32,828 bases of DNA from NCBI GenBank assembly GCA_026393655.1, contig JAPKZT010000286.1, positions 1 to 32,828 of the forward strand. Direction: 5' to 3'. Positions 8,225 through 16,633 of the stretch are shown piece by piece (within the stretch, counting starts at the first letter, position 1; each line of letters opens with the position of its first letter). The position numbers were made by a program, and so were the translations under genes. The DNA is from Actinomycetota bacterium (GTDB lineage Bacteria; Actinomycetota; Acidimicrobiia; Acidimicrobiales; Ilumatobacteraceae). Under the pieces are notes generated by a model. It had not been told where the DNA came from and did no database searches. It saw nothing but the letters and a program-made list of their open reading frames with translations.

Positions 8225-8252
8225 TAGAATTACCCCCATGGTTCAGAAATGA
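8225..8252 (+). promoter_or_regulatory. -10 element and four-codon leader minigene before the sugar dehydrogenase
   Basis: TAGAAT (8225-8230) is followed by seven nt and an ATG at 8238, the expected leaderless position. That ATG opens only four codons (Met-Val-Gln-Lys) before a TGA at 8250-8252, which overlaps the dehydrogenase ATG at 8249 as ATGA. Ribosomes starting at the 5' end could terminate and restart on the real gene. No Shine-Dalgarno sequence precedes 8249. Interpretation is inferred from spacing. Confidence 0.35.
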
Positions 8253-9442
8253 AATTCGCTCAGGATGTAGTTGTAGTTGGTGGCTGCGGTCATGTTGGGC
8301 TTCCACTTGCGATTATCTTGGCGTCCAAATCTTTAAAAGTTGTTGCCTTTGATACGAATTCTCAAGTTGTTGAGAAAGTTAACAGTGGCCAGATGCCGTT
8401 TGATGAACCTGGTGCGCCTGAAGTTCTGAAACAAGTTTTAGCCGCGAAGTCGTTTTTTGCATCAAGCGATAAGCAAAGCGTTGCTAGCGCCGAACATGTC
8501 GTCGTCGTTATCGGCACACCCGTTGATGAACATTTAAACCCAGATCCTGAGGCAGTGCCAAATGCGGTGACTTGGTTGCTCGATGTGCTGCAAGACGGTC
8601 AGCATCTTGTGTTGCGTAGCACGGTTTATCCGGGAGTGACAAAACTTGTCGAAAAAGTCATCGCCAAAAGTGGCAAGAAAATTGATGTCAGTTTTTGCCC
8701 TGAGCGCATCGCCGAAGGCAAGGCAGTCGAAGAATTGATTGCATTACCGCAAATAATTTCGGCAAGAACACCAGCGGCAGTTGAACGCGCTAAGAAACTA
8801 TTTAGTTGTCTCACTCAAAATGTGATTGTTGTCAGCCCTGAAGAAGCAGAACTTGCAAAATTGTTTACAAATACTTGGCGTTACATTAAATTTGCGGCTG
8901 CTAATCAGTTGTACACAATCGCCAATGACTTTGGTGTCGACTTTGAGCGAGTCCGTCATGCAATCACCCATGATTACCCTCGAGCGGCAGATATGCCGGG
9001 CGCAGGCTTTGCTGCTGGTCCGTGTCTATTTAAAGACACGATGCAACTCGCAGCGTTCAACAACAATAATTTTACTCTCGGTCATTCAAGCATGATGATC
9101 AACGAAGGTCTGCCGCTATATCTTGTTTCGCGAATTGAAAAAAACTTTGACTTGTCAAAAATGACCGTCGGAATATTAGGCATGGCGTTCAAGGGTGAGA
9201 GCGATGACATTCGTTCAAGTTTGTCGTATAAATTGAAGCGAATTTTGCGGTTCAAAGCAGAATCGGTTCTGTGCGCAGACTCACTTGTGCACGATGACAC
9301 GTCGCTAGTTTCAGAAGATGAACTTCTCAAGCAAGTTGATTTAGTTGTGATTGGTGCGCCTCATCGTCGTTACGCATCCTTAAAGATTTCTCAGCCAGTG
9401 ATCGACATCTGGAACATTCGCAAGCAAGGCGTACTGATCTGA
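8249..9442 (+). CDS. Nucleotide-sugar dehydrogenase (UDP-Glc/GDP-Man dehydrogenase family)
   Basis: A 397-residue NAD-dependent enzyme that oxidises the C6 hydroxyl of a nucleotide sugar to a carboxylate in two steps. The Rossmann motif is VVVVGGCGHVGLPLA (7-21). The central domain carries the FTNTWRYIKFAAANQ helix, and the catalytic cysteine is C259 in GAGFAAGPCLFKDT. A C-terminal UDP-binding domain contains GILGMAFKGESDDIR. The residues do not tell UDP-glucose, UDP-GlcNAc/ManNAc and GDP-mannose apart. It is the first of three genes (with the damaged GT2 and the epimerase) transcribed away from the membrane glycan operon, and it should supply an acidic sugar to that pathway. Confidence 0.87.
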   Translation: MKFAQDVVVVGGCGHVGLPLAIILASKSLKVVAFDTNSQVVEKVNSGQMPFDEPGAPEVLKQVLAAKSFFASSDKQSVASAEHVVVVIGTPVDEHLNPDPEAVPNAVTWLLDVLQDGQHLVLRSTVYPGVTKLVEKVIAKSGKKIDVSFCPERIAEGKAVEELIALPQIISARTPAAVERAKKLFSCLTQNVIVVSPEEAELAKLFTNTWRYIKFAAANQLYTIANDFGVDFERVRHAITHDYPRAADMPGAGFAAGPCLFKDTMQLAAFNNNNFTLGHSSMMINEGLPLYLVSRIEKNFDLSKMTVGILGMAFKGESDDIRSSLSYKLKRILRFKAESVLCADSLVHDDTSLVSEDELLKQVDLVVIGAPHRRYASLKISQPVIDIWNIRKQGVLI

Positions 9443-10238
9443 CGCCAAGAGTATCTATTGTTATTCCCGTCTATAACGAGGGTGAAAACGTTGAGCCTGT
9501 GTTGCGTCGCTTATTTGAAGCCGTTGATATTGAAGCTGAAGTATTGGTCGTTTACGACGAAGCACATGACACGACGATTCCAACACTGACAAAATTGCAA
9601 CTTGAGTTTCGAAACTTACGCTCAGTCCAAAACACTTACGGTCGTGGGCCGGCCAAGGCAATTAAATTTGGCATTGACCAGGCAACTGCCCAAGTATGGC
9701 ATTGACCAGGCAACTGCCCAAGTAGTTGTTGTAACGATGGCCGACGGATGCGACGACGCTTCGCAAATTGCAATCTTGACTCGATTAGTCGAGCGCGGAG
9801 TCGTTGTTTGCCTGCGCGAGCCGATACGCAAAAACCGGCCAGCAAGTTGGTGGCCCACTGATCAAAGGCCTGATGTCAAAAATTGCAGGATTAAGTCTCT
9901 ACTACGGTGCCAGAGTTGGCACTCGTGATGCAACGAATTCGTTTAAGGCATATTCAACAAAATTCGTTCGTGAGGTCGAAATTGAAAGTGATAAAGGTTT
10001 TGAGATCGGCATTGAACTTGTTGCTAAGGCGCGGCGATTTCGCCAGCCAGTTGCTGAGATTCCCACAATTTGGCTGGATCGATCTTTTGGTGTGTCAAAT
10101 TTCAAGATAGCAACTTGGCTACCGCGTTATTTGAAATGGTACTGTTATGCGTTCGGTACAAAGAAAGTGTTGTCTAAATCAAATGTCAAAAGTTCTCCTC
10201 ACTGGTGCGTCGGGTTTTATTGGTGGTTATGTAGTTGA
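9439..10238 (+). pseudogene. Family 2 glycosyltransferase gene, disrupted
   Basis: A GT2 gene is readable only in three successive frames. Frame one opens with VSIVIPVYNEGENV and runs to a tandem 28-bp duplication (9669-9724), which shifts the frame. Frame two reads VVVVTMADGCDDASQIAI up to about 9806. An extra base in the T run at 9807-9809 would explain the jump to frame three, which carries ASRYAKTGQQVGGPLIKG and continues to the stop at 10238. The start is also abnormal: no ATG, GTG or TTG precedes the conserved N-terminus, and CTG at 9439 overlaps the upstream TGA as CTGA, which looks like a mutated ATGA overlap. The intact gene would have coded for a sugar transferase of the neighbouring pathway. 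Sequencing or assembly error is possible. Confidence 0.8.
9669..9724. repeat. Perfect 28-bp tandem duplication inside the GT2 gene
   Basis: Positions 9669-9696 and 9697-9724 are identical and directly adjacent. Removing one copy restores the reading frame (28 is not a multiple of three) and a normal GT2 sequence across the junction. The units show no divergence, so the event is recent or an artefact. Confidence 0.95.
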
Positions 10239-11208
10239 AGAGTTGCTAAGCCGTGGCCACAATGTGGTCGGTTTAGATAACTATTCGAAATACGGGCGAG
10301 TCACAAGAAGTTACGACAGTCACCCAAACTATAAATTGGTTGAGGGCGATGCCTGCGATGTAGATCTAATGACGAATTTGTTAATGGATTGCGATCATTT
10401 GATTGCTGGTGCAGCATTGATCGGTGGCATTAGTTACTTTCATGCGTATGCATATGACTTGTTAGCAACTAATGAGCGAATTATGGCATCAACTTGCGAT
10501 GCTGCGATTAAAGCGCATCGTCAGGGGAAACTGCAGAAAGTTACCTACTTAAGTTCTTCGATGGTTTTTGAGAGTTCGCAACATTGGCCAAGCGCTGAGG
10601 GCGACCAACGCAAGATTCCACCACCGTTGTCGTCGTATGGTTTTCAAAAACTTGCCGTTGAGTATTTTGCGCAAGCGGCTTTTGATCAGTACAAACTGCC
10701 GTTTACGATCATTCGTCCGTTCAATTGTGTTGGCGTGGGCGAGGGTCGAGCACTTGGCGAAGTCGAAGTGCTCTCGGGCAATGTTTCGCTGGCAATGAGC
10801 CATGTTGTGCCCGATCTCGTACAGAAAATTCTCAAAGGCCAAGATCCATTACATATTCTTGGGACCGGTGAACAGATTCGTCACTACACATATGGCGGTG
10901 ATTTGGCCAAAGGAATAGTTACATGCATGGAAAGCCCGAAAGCGCTGAATGAAGATTTCAATATCTCAACTGCAGAATCCACTTCTGTATTACAACTTGC
11001 TGAAGTTATTTGGAACAAGATTCACAAATCATCAAAGCCGTTTAACTATGTAAGTGATGAAGCATATGAGTATGACGTTCAGCGCCGCGTGCCATCGGTA
11101 GAAAAAACGAAAACCGTTTTGAACTTTGAGTGCACAACTTCATTAGACACAATGCTTGATGAAGTTATTCCATGGATTCAGATGGCAATCAACGAAGGCA
11201 AAATTTAA
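10183..11208 (+). CDS. NAD-dependent epimerase/dehydratase, extended SDR
   Basis: A 341-residue protein. The start chosen is ATG 10183 (MSKVLLTGASGFIGG), because the GxxGxxG NAD motif (8-14) belongs at the very N-terminus; an upstream ATG at 10147 would add 12 unlikely residues. D32 after the second strand favours NAD. The catalytic pair is Y152 and K156 in SSYGFQKLAVE, with the Ser region at SSSMVF (125-129). This fits nucleotide-sugar epimerases, decarboxylases or reductases; the reaction cannot be narrowed further. The 5' end overlaps the end of the damaged GT2 gene, and the 3' end overlaps the convergent membrane-protein gene by 4 nt (11205-11208). Confidence 0.88.
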   Translation: MSKVLLTGASGFIGGYVVEELLSRGHNVVGLDNYSKYGRVTRSYDSHPNYKLVEGDACDVDLMTNLLMDCDHLIAGAALIGGISYFHAYAYDLLATNERIMASTCDAAIKAHRQGKLQKVTYLSSSMVFESSQHWPSAEGDQRKIPPPLSSYGFQKLAVEYFAQAAFDQYKLPFTIIRPFNCVGVGEGRALGEVEVLSGNVSLAMSHVVPDLVQKILKGQDPLHILGTGEQIRHYTYGGDLAKGIVTCMESPKALNEDFNISTAESTSVLQLAEVIWNKIHKSSKPFNYVSDEAYEYDVQRRVPSVEKTKTVLNFECTTSLDTMLDEVIPWIQMAINEGKI

Positions 11209-12797
11209 TCGAGATCAGGTGCTATACAGACGCGCTTATTTGGTGTCAGCGAAGTAACGATCCACATATCTTGGTTAAGTGATGACGAAATAGTAACTGT
11301 TACCTGGGATCCGCTGGGAATAAAAGTTTTCAATACAGAACTTGGTGAATCGCTGAAGTTTCTAAAGCCAATCTCAATGTCTCCGTCGGGCGAAGCAATT
11401 GCAGTGCTCGTACCCGCAAGAGTTAGAAAGTCAGACGCACTCACCCCTGTTTTGCAAAAAAACGCCGACTCTTTGGGTTGAGTGATGGTTAGTACATCGG
11501 TCTCAAGTAGAACCCGGTCAACTTCAGTACGAGTTGCAGCAGACGATGCGCGAAGTTTGGCCATGTCAAGTGCAGGGGAGGACTTAAGTTCGCGCAGGGC
11601 CGCAAAATATTTGTTGGTTATGATATCCGGGGCCCGAATTGGGTCGGGTTGATAATCGGGCTCAACAAAATGACGACGTGATTCAAGAACACTTAATTCA
11701 GCGCGAACGTCAGATGACCAGTCTCTTAGCCAACTCGCATGCGATTCAAAGTGCGCCCACCCTGCAGTAATTGACCAAATTGAAATAATAACTACCGCAA
11801 CATTTAGTTGTGGTCGTGGCAGACTTTTTGAAAGTTCGACGCAAATCAAAAAAACTAGCGGAATTGAAAAGTATAAGTATCGGCTTGACGCCGGAGCCCA
11901 ATTTTGCGCTCTGGAAAGTGCAGTGAAAGACCAATTAACGAACAACAGAGTCAGCAAACCAACTAATCTCGGTGTAACTATTTTTTTAAAGTAAGTAAAA
12001 TAAATAATTGTTAAAACAAAAATTATTTCGAAAATAAATCCCCAACCAATTGAAAGCCCGAAGATTTCACTCAAAGAAGAAGCAAAAGATTCGTTTACGT
12101 AGCGCAAAGCGACACTGAAATTGTCGGATCTAATATCACTTATTCCGTATTGCGAATACCAAACTAGCCAAATGGTGGTTGGCGCAACTACGACCCACCA
12201 CGACTTGCGGACTCGTTGCGAAATCAGGATTTCAATTGCTACCGCCGCTACTGCGGCGACACCTAGACCTGCGCTACCGAGTGAAAGCATCAAAGCCAAC
12301 ATTGCTAAAAGTTGATTTTTATTTATGGTACTTTCGAGAAAATAAATTGCCAATAAATAGCCAGCAAGACTAAACATGCTGCCGATCTGAAATGGCCAGA
12401 GGATGTTCTCGGCGCCGGCTCCCAGAAATAATATTGCAGCTCCGAGGGCGATTGCAGAAGTTTCGCCAAGACGTGTTCTCACGAGAACTACAAACATAGA
12501 TGCAACTAAAATGTGTGAGAGATAGCCAATCATTTGGTAGACGCCATAGTGATTTAACCCGACAATATGAAAAAGTGCCCAATAGATTGTCGCGGGAAAC
12601 AGCGAAAGGTGCGAATTATGTGGTTGCAAAAAAGTGTCTGGGTTGAACTGCCACCGATTCATAACGAAGTTCCACTCGTCATATTGAAACGTGCGATTTT
12701 GTGAAATCGAAGCGAATTTAAAAATAGCTATGAAACATAATGCAACCCATAGCAAAACTGCAGAATTCGGTTTTTTCTTTAAAAGTTTTACGATCAT
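11205..12797 (-). CDS. GT-C-like polytopic membrane protein
   Basis: A 530-residue protein. After a first helix (about 12-30) comes an outer loop with FQYDEWNFVMNRW, whose D40-E41 pair occupies the usual position of the GT-C catalytic acids. About ten further helices follow, then a soluble tail of about 150 residues with a beta-rich end. This is consistent with a membrane glycosyltransferase using a lipid-linked sugar, but I cannot assign a family member. Its ATG overlaps the stop of the GNAT gene by 4 nt (12794-12797), so the two are coupled. Confidence 0.65.
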   Translation of the reverse strand: MIVKLLKKKPNSAVLLWVALCFIAIFKFASISQNRTFQYDEWNFVMNRWQFNPDTFLQPHNSHLSLFPATIYWALFHIVGLNHYGVYQMIGYLSHILVASMFVVLVRTRLGETSAIALGAAILFLGAGAENILWPFQIGSMFSLAGYLLAIYFLESTINKNQLLAMLALMLSLGSAGLGVAAVAAVAIEILISQRVRKSWWVVVAPTTIWLVWYSQYGISDIRSDNFSVALRYVNESFASSLSEIFGLSIGWGFIFEIIFVLTIIYFTYFKKIVTPRLVGLLTLLFVNWSFTALSRAQNWAPASSRYLYFSIPLVFLICVELSKSLPRPQLNVAVVIISIWSITAGWAHFESHASWLRDWSSDVRAELSVLESRRHFVEPDYQPDPIRAPDIITNKYFAALRELKSSPALDMAKLRASSAATRTEVDRVLLETDVLTITQPKESAFFCKTGVSASDFLTLAGTSTAIASPDGDIEIGFRNFSDSPSSVLKTFIPSGSQVTVTISSSLNQDMWIVTSLTPNKRVCIAPDLD

Positions 12798-13294
12798 AAA
12801 ATTTTCTTTGCCAGCAAACTTACAGTAAGTCCAGGTTTTGAATCTTGTTGACCGACTTCGCGAAAACCGATGCGATTGTGAAACCTAATAGATCCCGTAT
12901 TCGGTGGGTTCAAGTTAACTTCGCATGTCAAGAGTGGAGCACAGCGATCTTTAATCATTCGCTGTTCGACGGCCAAATAAAGTTTTTCACCAAGTGTTTG
13001 ATTGCGCATTTTCTCACTGACAACAATGCGGTCTAGGTAAACAAAGTCCGAGTATTCTTTTGAAAACCATTGATAGTTGACGCTTGTATACGGTGCGCCA
13101 GGCGCGAAAGTTATACAAAACGCGTGCAACGTATCGGCGCCAATTGCAAAAGAATAAAGCGAATGTTCAATTAGAAATTGAAGTTGTACGCGATCAAGTT
13201 CTCCGACAGCTGGCGAGTTGAGATTATTTAGTTCAAGTGCAGCATCAATGTCGCTGTTCAAAAATAATCGGGGTTCAAGTTCATTTAGCGACAT
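12794..13294 (-). CDS. GNAT family N-acetyltransferase
   Basis: A 166-residue protein with GNAT features: the strand YLDRIVV, the acetyl-CoA pyrophosphate loop RNQTLGEKLY, then CEVNLNPPNTGSIRFHNRIG, the typical C-terminal strand and helix ending in a GFREVG beta strand. It transfers an acetyl group from acetyl-CoA to an amine; the substrate is unknown. It is coupled to the downstream GT-C-like gene by a 4-nt overlap, so a modified sugar or protein of the glycan system is possible. The start is 22 nt from the divergent msrA start. Confidence 0.85.
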   Translation of the reverse strand: MSLNELEPRLFLNSDIDAALELNNLNSPAVGELDRVQLQFLIEHSLYSFAIGADTLHAFCITFAPGAPYTSVNYQWFSKEYSDFVYLDRIVVSEKMRNQTLGEKLYLAVEQRMIKDRCAPLLTCEVNLNPPNTGSIRFHNRIGFREVGQQDSKPGLTVSLLAKKIL

Positions 13295-13304
13295 AAGTAT
13301 CTAA

Positions 13305-13310
13305 TATCAT
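13305..13310 (+). promoter_or_regulatory. -10 element of a leaderless promoter (msrA)
   Basis: TATCAT is followed by six nt and the msrA ATG at 13317. It lies in a 22-bp gap between divergent starts (13294 minus, 13317 plus), so the two promoters must overlap. Confidence 0.4.
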
Positions 13311-13316
13311 TACGTT

Positions 13317-13889
13317 ATGAGCACTTCGCACTTTGTCCTTAGTAATTCAATGGTTGCGCCGTGGCCAGACTCAATGCAGACAGCTGTTTTTGGTCTCGGA
13401 TGTTTTTGGGGCGCTGAGCGCAAGTTTTGGCAACTAGACGGTGTCTACTCGACCGCCGTTGGTTATAGCGGAGGCGCGACCCAAGATCCGAGTTACCGCG
13501 AAGTTTGCAATGGCGACACGATGCACGCCGAAGTAGTGCTAGTTGTGTTTGACCCCGCAAAGATTTCGTACGAGAAGTTGTTGCAAGTTTTTTGGGAGTC
13601 ACATGATCCGACCCAAGGTATGCGACAAGGCAACGACATTGGCACGCAATATCGCAGTGCAATTTATTTGACGAGTGACGACCAACAAGCGCTCGCGCTT
13701 TCTACTCGCGATATTTTTCAGAAACGCTTGACCGAGGCCGGCTTTAGCAAAATCACTACCGAAATTAAGACATCACCTGAGTTTTTTTATGCCGAGGAAT
13801 ATCACCAGCAATATCTCGCTAAAAACCCGAGTGGATACTGTGGCATCGGCGGCACCGGCGTGACTTGCCCAATCGGCGTGATGAAATGA
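13317..13889 (+). CDS. msrA: Peptide methionine-S-sulfoxide reductase A
   Basis: Reduces the S epimer of methionine sulfoxide in proteins and free methionine. The 190-residue protein has the catalytic GCFWG motif with C29. It also carries the substrate-pocket segments [21 protein letters not shown] and [21 protein letters not shown]175 and C184 near the C-terminus are the likely recycling cysteines. It has no MsrB fusion and no signal peptide. It is monocistronic and converges on the MFS transporter gene (18 nt gap). Confidence 0.96.
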   Translation: MSTSHFVLSNSMVAPWPDSMQTAVFGLGCFWGAERKFWQLDGVYSTAVGYSGGATQDPSYREVCNGDTMHAEVVLVVFDPAKISYEKLLQVFWESHDPTQGMRQGNDIGTQYRSAIYLTSDDQQALALSTRDIFQKRLTEAGFSKITTEIKTSPEFFYAEEYHQQYLAKNPSGYCGIGGTGVTCPIGVMK

Positions 13890-13907
13890 TTGGTGTTGCA
13901 GTAAAAG

Positions 13908-15299
13908 TTAAATAGCGGCCGAGAGTTGTTCGGCAGTGGGTTTGCGGTACAGAGTTATCATCGTGATTCCGGAAAGCAAAATCACACTACTCATTAGTAG
14001 CCACGCGTGATGAAAACCGGATATTGGGTCTTTGGTTTTTGCAGCAGCAACAAGCATTGAACTAACTAACGCAACTCCAAGTGCTGCACCTATTTGTCCG
14101 GCAGTATTGCTTAGCGCAGATCCCATCGCCAATCTTGGTTGTGGCAAATATGCTGTCGCCGAACTTGTGAGTGTTGAGATACATAAACCCACACCGATAC
14201 CGACAAAAACAATCGTCGGAAAAAACATATCCCAGTAGTGAATTTCTGGTTTGATATGGAGATTCATCCACAAGATTCCGATGCTCATAATCAACGCACC
14301 AGATGCGACTACTTTGCCATGACCAATTCGGCTACCAAGTTTTCCGGCTGGTGCGGCAACTATTGCTGCGGCGAACGGCCCAGGTGAACCAGCCAAACCC
14401 GAAAGTGACGGACTGTAATGCCACACTGTTTGTAGCCATTGTGTATTGATGAAAATCATTGAAAAGAAACCCATTCGAAAAACTAATCCACTAATTGCAG
14501 CGGCTGTGACGAAGGGTAATTTAAATAACCGTAAGTCGAGCACAGGGTGAGCAACTCGGTTGCAACGGATTACGAAAGTTGCAAGCAAAATAAATGACGC
14601 CGCAAAAATAATAGACGAGCGACTTGAAATCCATCCCCACTCGTCGCTTTGCACGATCATTAAAGTGAGTAATCCGACACCGAATACGACTAGTAGTGCG
14701 CCGAAATAATCAACCGTGCGCGGTGCAGTTTCGTCGCGCGATTCACGCAACAACTTCACGCCGATCGCAAATGCCAACAAACAAAATGGCACGTTCACTA
14801 AAAACACCGAGTGCCATCCGAAGTTGTCAACCAGAACTCCACCGATCATCGGACCACTGGCTGCTGACAAGCCGCCAACAGCACCCCAGACGCCAATCGC
14901 CGCTGAGCGTTTTTCAACTGCGAACTCTGGCAACACGAGTGCCAGTGATGCAGGTGTGAGGATTGCTCCACCGATCGCCTGAATTATTCTTGCGATAACC
15001 ATGAACAATGCGGTTGGTGAGGCAGCACAAAGAATTGAGCCGAGCATAAAAATCATTAAGCCACCAAGAAATGCTCGCTTGCGACCGAATGCATCGGCGA
15101 GGCGACCTGCAGTTAACAAACCTGCTGCATAGGCAATGTTGTAGGCCGAGAAAACCCAAGTAAGTGTTCGACGGCTTTCGGGCCACTGTTTGACAAACGA
15201 GCCAAAGGCTACGTTGACGATACTTATATCTAGCGAAACTAACATCACGCCAACGGATGTGAGTGCTAAAACTTTTGCGCCTCGTGACCAAGGTTTCAT
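13908..15299 (-). CDS. MFS transporter, DHA2 (EmrB/QacA-like) family
   Basis: A 463-residue protein with the 14-helix DHA2 pattern. The N-terminal helix carries LDISIVNVAF (family motif D1). The 2-3 loop carries GRLADAFGRKR (MFS motif A), and helix 5 has the glycine-rich GAVGGLSAASGPMIGGVL (motif C), typical of proton-driven drug exporters. The substrate is unknown. It begins 15 nt after the CoA-transferase gene and is probably the last gene of the acyl-CoA carboxylase operon, so it could export an organic acid or related compound; this is only a guess from context. Confidence 0.88.
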   Translation of the reverse strand: MKPWSRGAKVLALTSVGVMLVSLDISIVNVAFGSFVKQWPESRRTLTWVFSAYNIAYAAGLLTAGRLADAFGRKRAFLGGLMIFMLGSILCAASPTALFMVIARIIQAIGGAILTPASLALVLPEFAVEKRSAAIGVWGAVGGLSAASGPMIGGVLVDNFGWHSVFLVNVPFCLLAFAIGVKLLRESRDETAPRTVDYFGALLVVFGVGLLTLMIVQSDEWGWISSRSSIIFAASFILLATFVIRCNRVAHPVLDLRLFKLPFVTAAAISGLVFRMGFFSMIFINTQWLQTVWHYSPSLSGLAGSPGPFAAAIVAAPAGKLGSRIGHGKVVASGALIMSIGILWMNLHIKPEIHYWDMFFPTIVFVGIGVGLCISTLTSSATAYLPQPRLAMGSALSNTAGQIGAALGVALVSSMLVAAAKTKDPISGFHHAWLLMSSVILLSGITMITLYRKPTAEQLSAAI

Positions 15300-15314
15300 T
15301 TACTTACCGTTCTT

Positions 15315-16439
15315 TCAGTAATTAGAGCCCCAAAGATTTTTTCGAATCTCAGCACCATCAGCATCAAGTGTTCGTCCTTCCCACCGTAGTTCACCTGGCG
15401 TGCCCGATAACAAAGCGATTAAGCCTTGCATCGGTGTTGCGCCAACCATTTTGATCGCTTGACGCGCCGCAAAGTGTGGATCACTTGATATTTCGGCCAT
15501 TGATAAGACTGGCCCAATTGCGGCTTGGGCATCGGTGAATATTTGCAACACAGCGTGGCTGTCTCTTTGCGCGCAAAACTTGATCATCATGTCGTTTAAC
15601 GCTTCACGATTTTCTACTCGGCTGGCAAAAGTTGTGAATCGCTGATCGCCAGCACACCCAAGAACTTGGACAACTCGTGCCGCAACTGTGTCTGAACTTG
15701 CAGACACACCGACCCATTTATTGTCGCTGCATTGAAAGACGCCGCGTGGCACCGTATACGGTAATTGCGAACCAAGTCGGGGTTGTTGTTCACCGGTGAG
15801 CATGAACAACGAAATCAAAGGCCCCATGATTTGAAACATTGTCTCTAACAAGTTGACATCAACGACTTGACCGACTTTGCTATGCAGTGCGACCATTGTC
15901 GCAAAAGCCGCAACAACGCCAGTGACTTCGTCGGTCAATGCAATTGGTGGCAACATCGGCGGGCCATCGGGTTCGCCGCTGATTGCAGCCAGCCCAGACA
16001 TTGATTCGGCAATTGATGCAAACCCTGGTCGGTCTTTATAGGGGCCAGTTTGTCCAAAACCTGAAACGCGTGTGATTACCAAACTTGTGTTGCGCTTTAA
16101 TAAAACTTCGGGGCCAACGCCTAGTCGTTCGAGTGTGCCCGGTCGAAAGTTCTCGACTAAAACATTGGCATCATCGATTAGTTTGAGAAATATTTCTCGG
16201 TCTGTATCAAGTTTTAAATCAAGTGCGATATTTCGTTTGTTGCGGTTGACAAGTTTCCACCACAAGCCAGTGCCATCGCGCGGATCGCGCCATGCCATGC
16301 CGCGCAGGCTGTCGCCAACGCCAGGTTTTTCAATCTTGATTACATCCGCGCCAAAATCAGCGAAGTATCTTGCGCAATTTGGTCCGGCTAAAACCGTTGA
16401 TAAATCAATAACCCGCAAATCTTTTAGCGGTGCTGACAT
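15315..16439 (-). CDS. CaiB/BaiF-type (class III) CoA transferase
   Basis: Class III enzymes move CoA between acyl donors and carboxylic acids; many actinobacterial members serve as alpha-methylacyl-CoA racemase-like enzymes. The 374-residue protein has the N-terminal LRVIDLSTVLAGPNCARYFADFGADVIKIE block, the V-E-N-F-R-P-G-T-L-E-R-L-G segment (95-107), and the presumed catalytic aspartate D170 in IALTDEVTG. The length is usual for the family. It lies 12 nt after the epsilon gene of the acyl-CoA carboxylase, suggesting that both act on the same acyl-CoA pool. Substrate not deducible. Confidence 0.88.
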   Translation of the reverse strand: MSAPLKDLRVIDLSTVLAGPNCARYFADFGADVIKIEKPGVGDSLRGMAWRDPRDGTGLWWKLVNRNKRNIALDLKLDTDREIFLKLIDDANVLVENFRPGTLERLGVGPEVLLKRNTSLVITRVSGFGQTGPYKDRPGFASIAESMSGLAAISGEPDGPPMLPPIALTDEVTGVVAAFATMVALHSKVGQVVDVNLLETMFQIMGPLISLFMLTGEQQPRLGSQLPYTVPRGVFQCSDNKWVGVSASSDTVAARVVQVLGCAGDQRFTTFASRVENREALNDMMIKFCAQRDSHAVLQIFTDAQAAIGPVLSMAEISSDPHFAARQAIKMVGATPMQGLIALLSGTPGELRWEGRTLDADGAEIRKNLWGSNY

Positions 16440-16451
16440 TTTTAAATTTAA

Positions 16452-16631
16452 CTAATTAGGTCGGTTACGGCGAGCGATTGTCGAATTAGTCCATGAGCGA
16501 CCGCTGAACCGCCAAGATGTCTGAACCGTAACTGTCGCAATCGGCTGAGGTTTCGGCCATAGCAATTCGAGAGCAGTACTAATTGCGACCGCTTCATCTG
16601 CGGTAGGTGAAGGTGAAACCGAATTTTGCAT
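16452..16631 (-). CDS. Acyl-CoA carboxylase epsilon subunit
   Basis: A 59-residue reading frame starting at ATG 16631, two nt after the beta-subunit stop. It has a helix-forming stretch (ADEAVAISTALELLWPKPQP, residues 11-30) and a C-terminal TSWRFSGRSWTN. Small epsilon subunits of actinobacterial acyl-CoA carboxylases have this layout and the W-R-[FR]-S-G-R-x-W ending. They join and stimulate the alpha-beta complex. The alpha (biotin carboxylase/BCCP) gene is not in the window. Length, position and motif agree; direct homology could not be searched. Confidence 0.75.
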   Translation of the reverse strand: MQNSVSPSPTADEAVAISTALELLWPKPQPIATVTVQTSWRFSGRSWTNSTIARRNRPN

Positions 16632-16633
16632 TT

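Noticed and set aside
14696-14982. Two overlapping plus-strand open frames inside the MFS transporter gene.
   Set aside because: They are antisense shadows of a clear 463-residue transporter and show no domain, start signal or codon pattern of their own.
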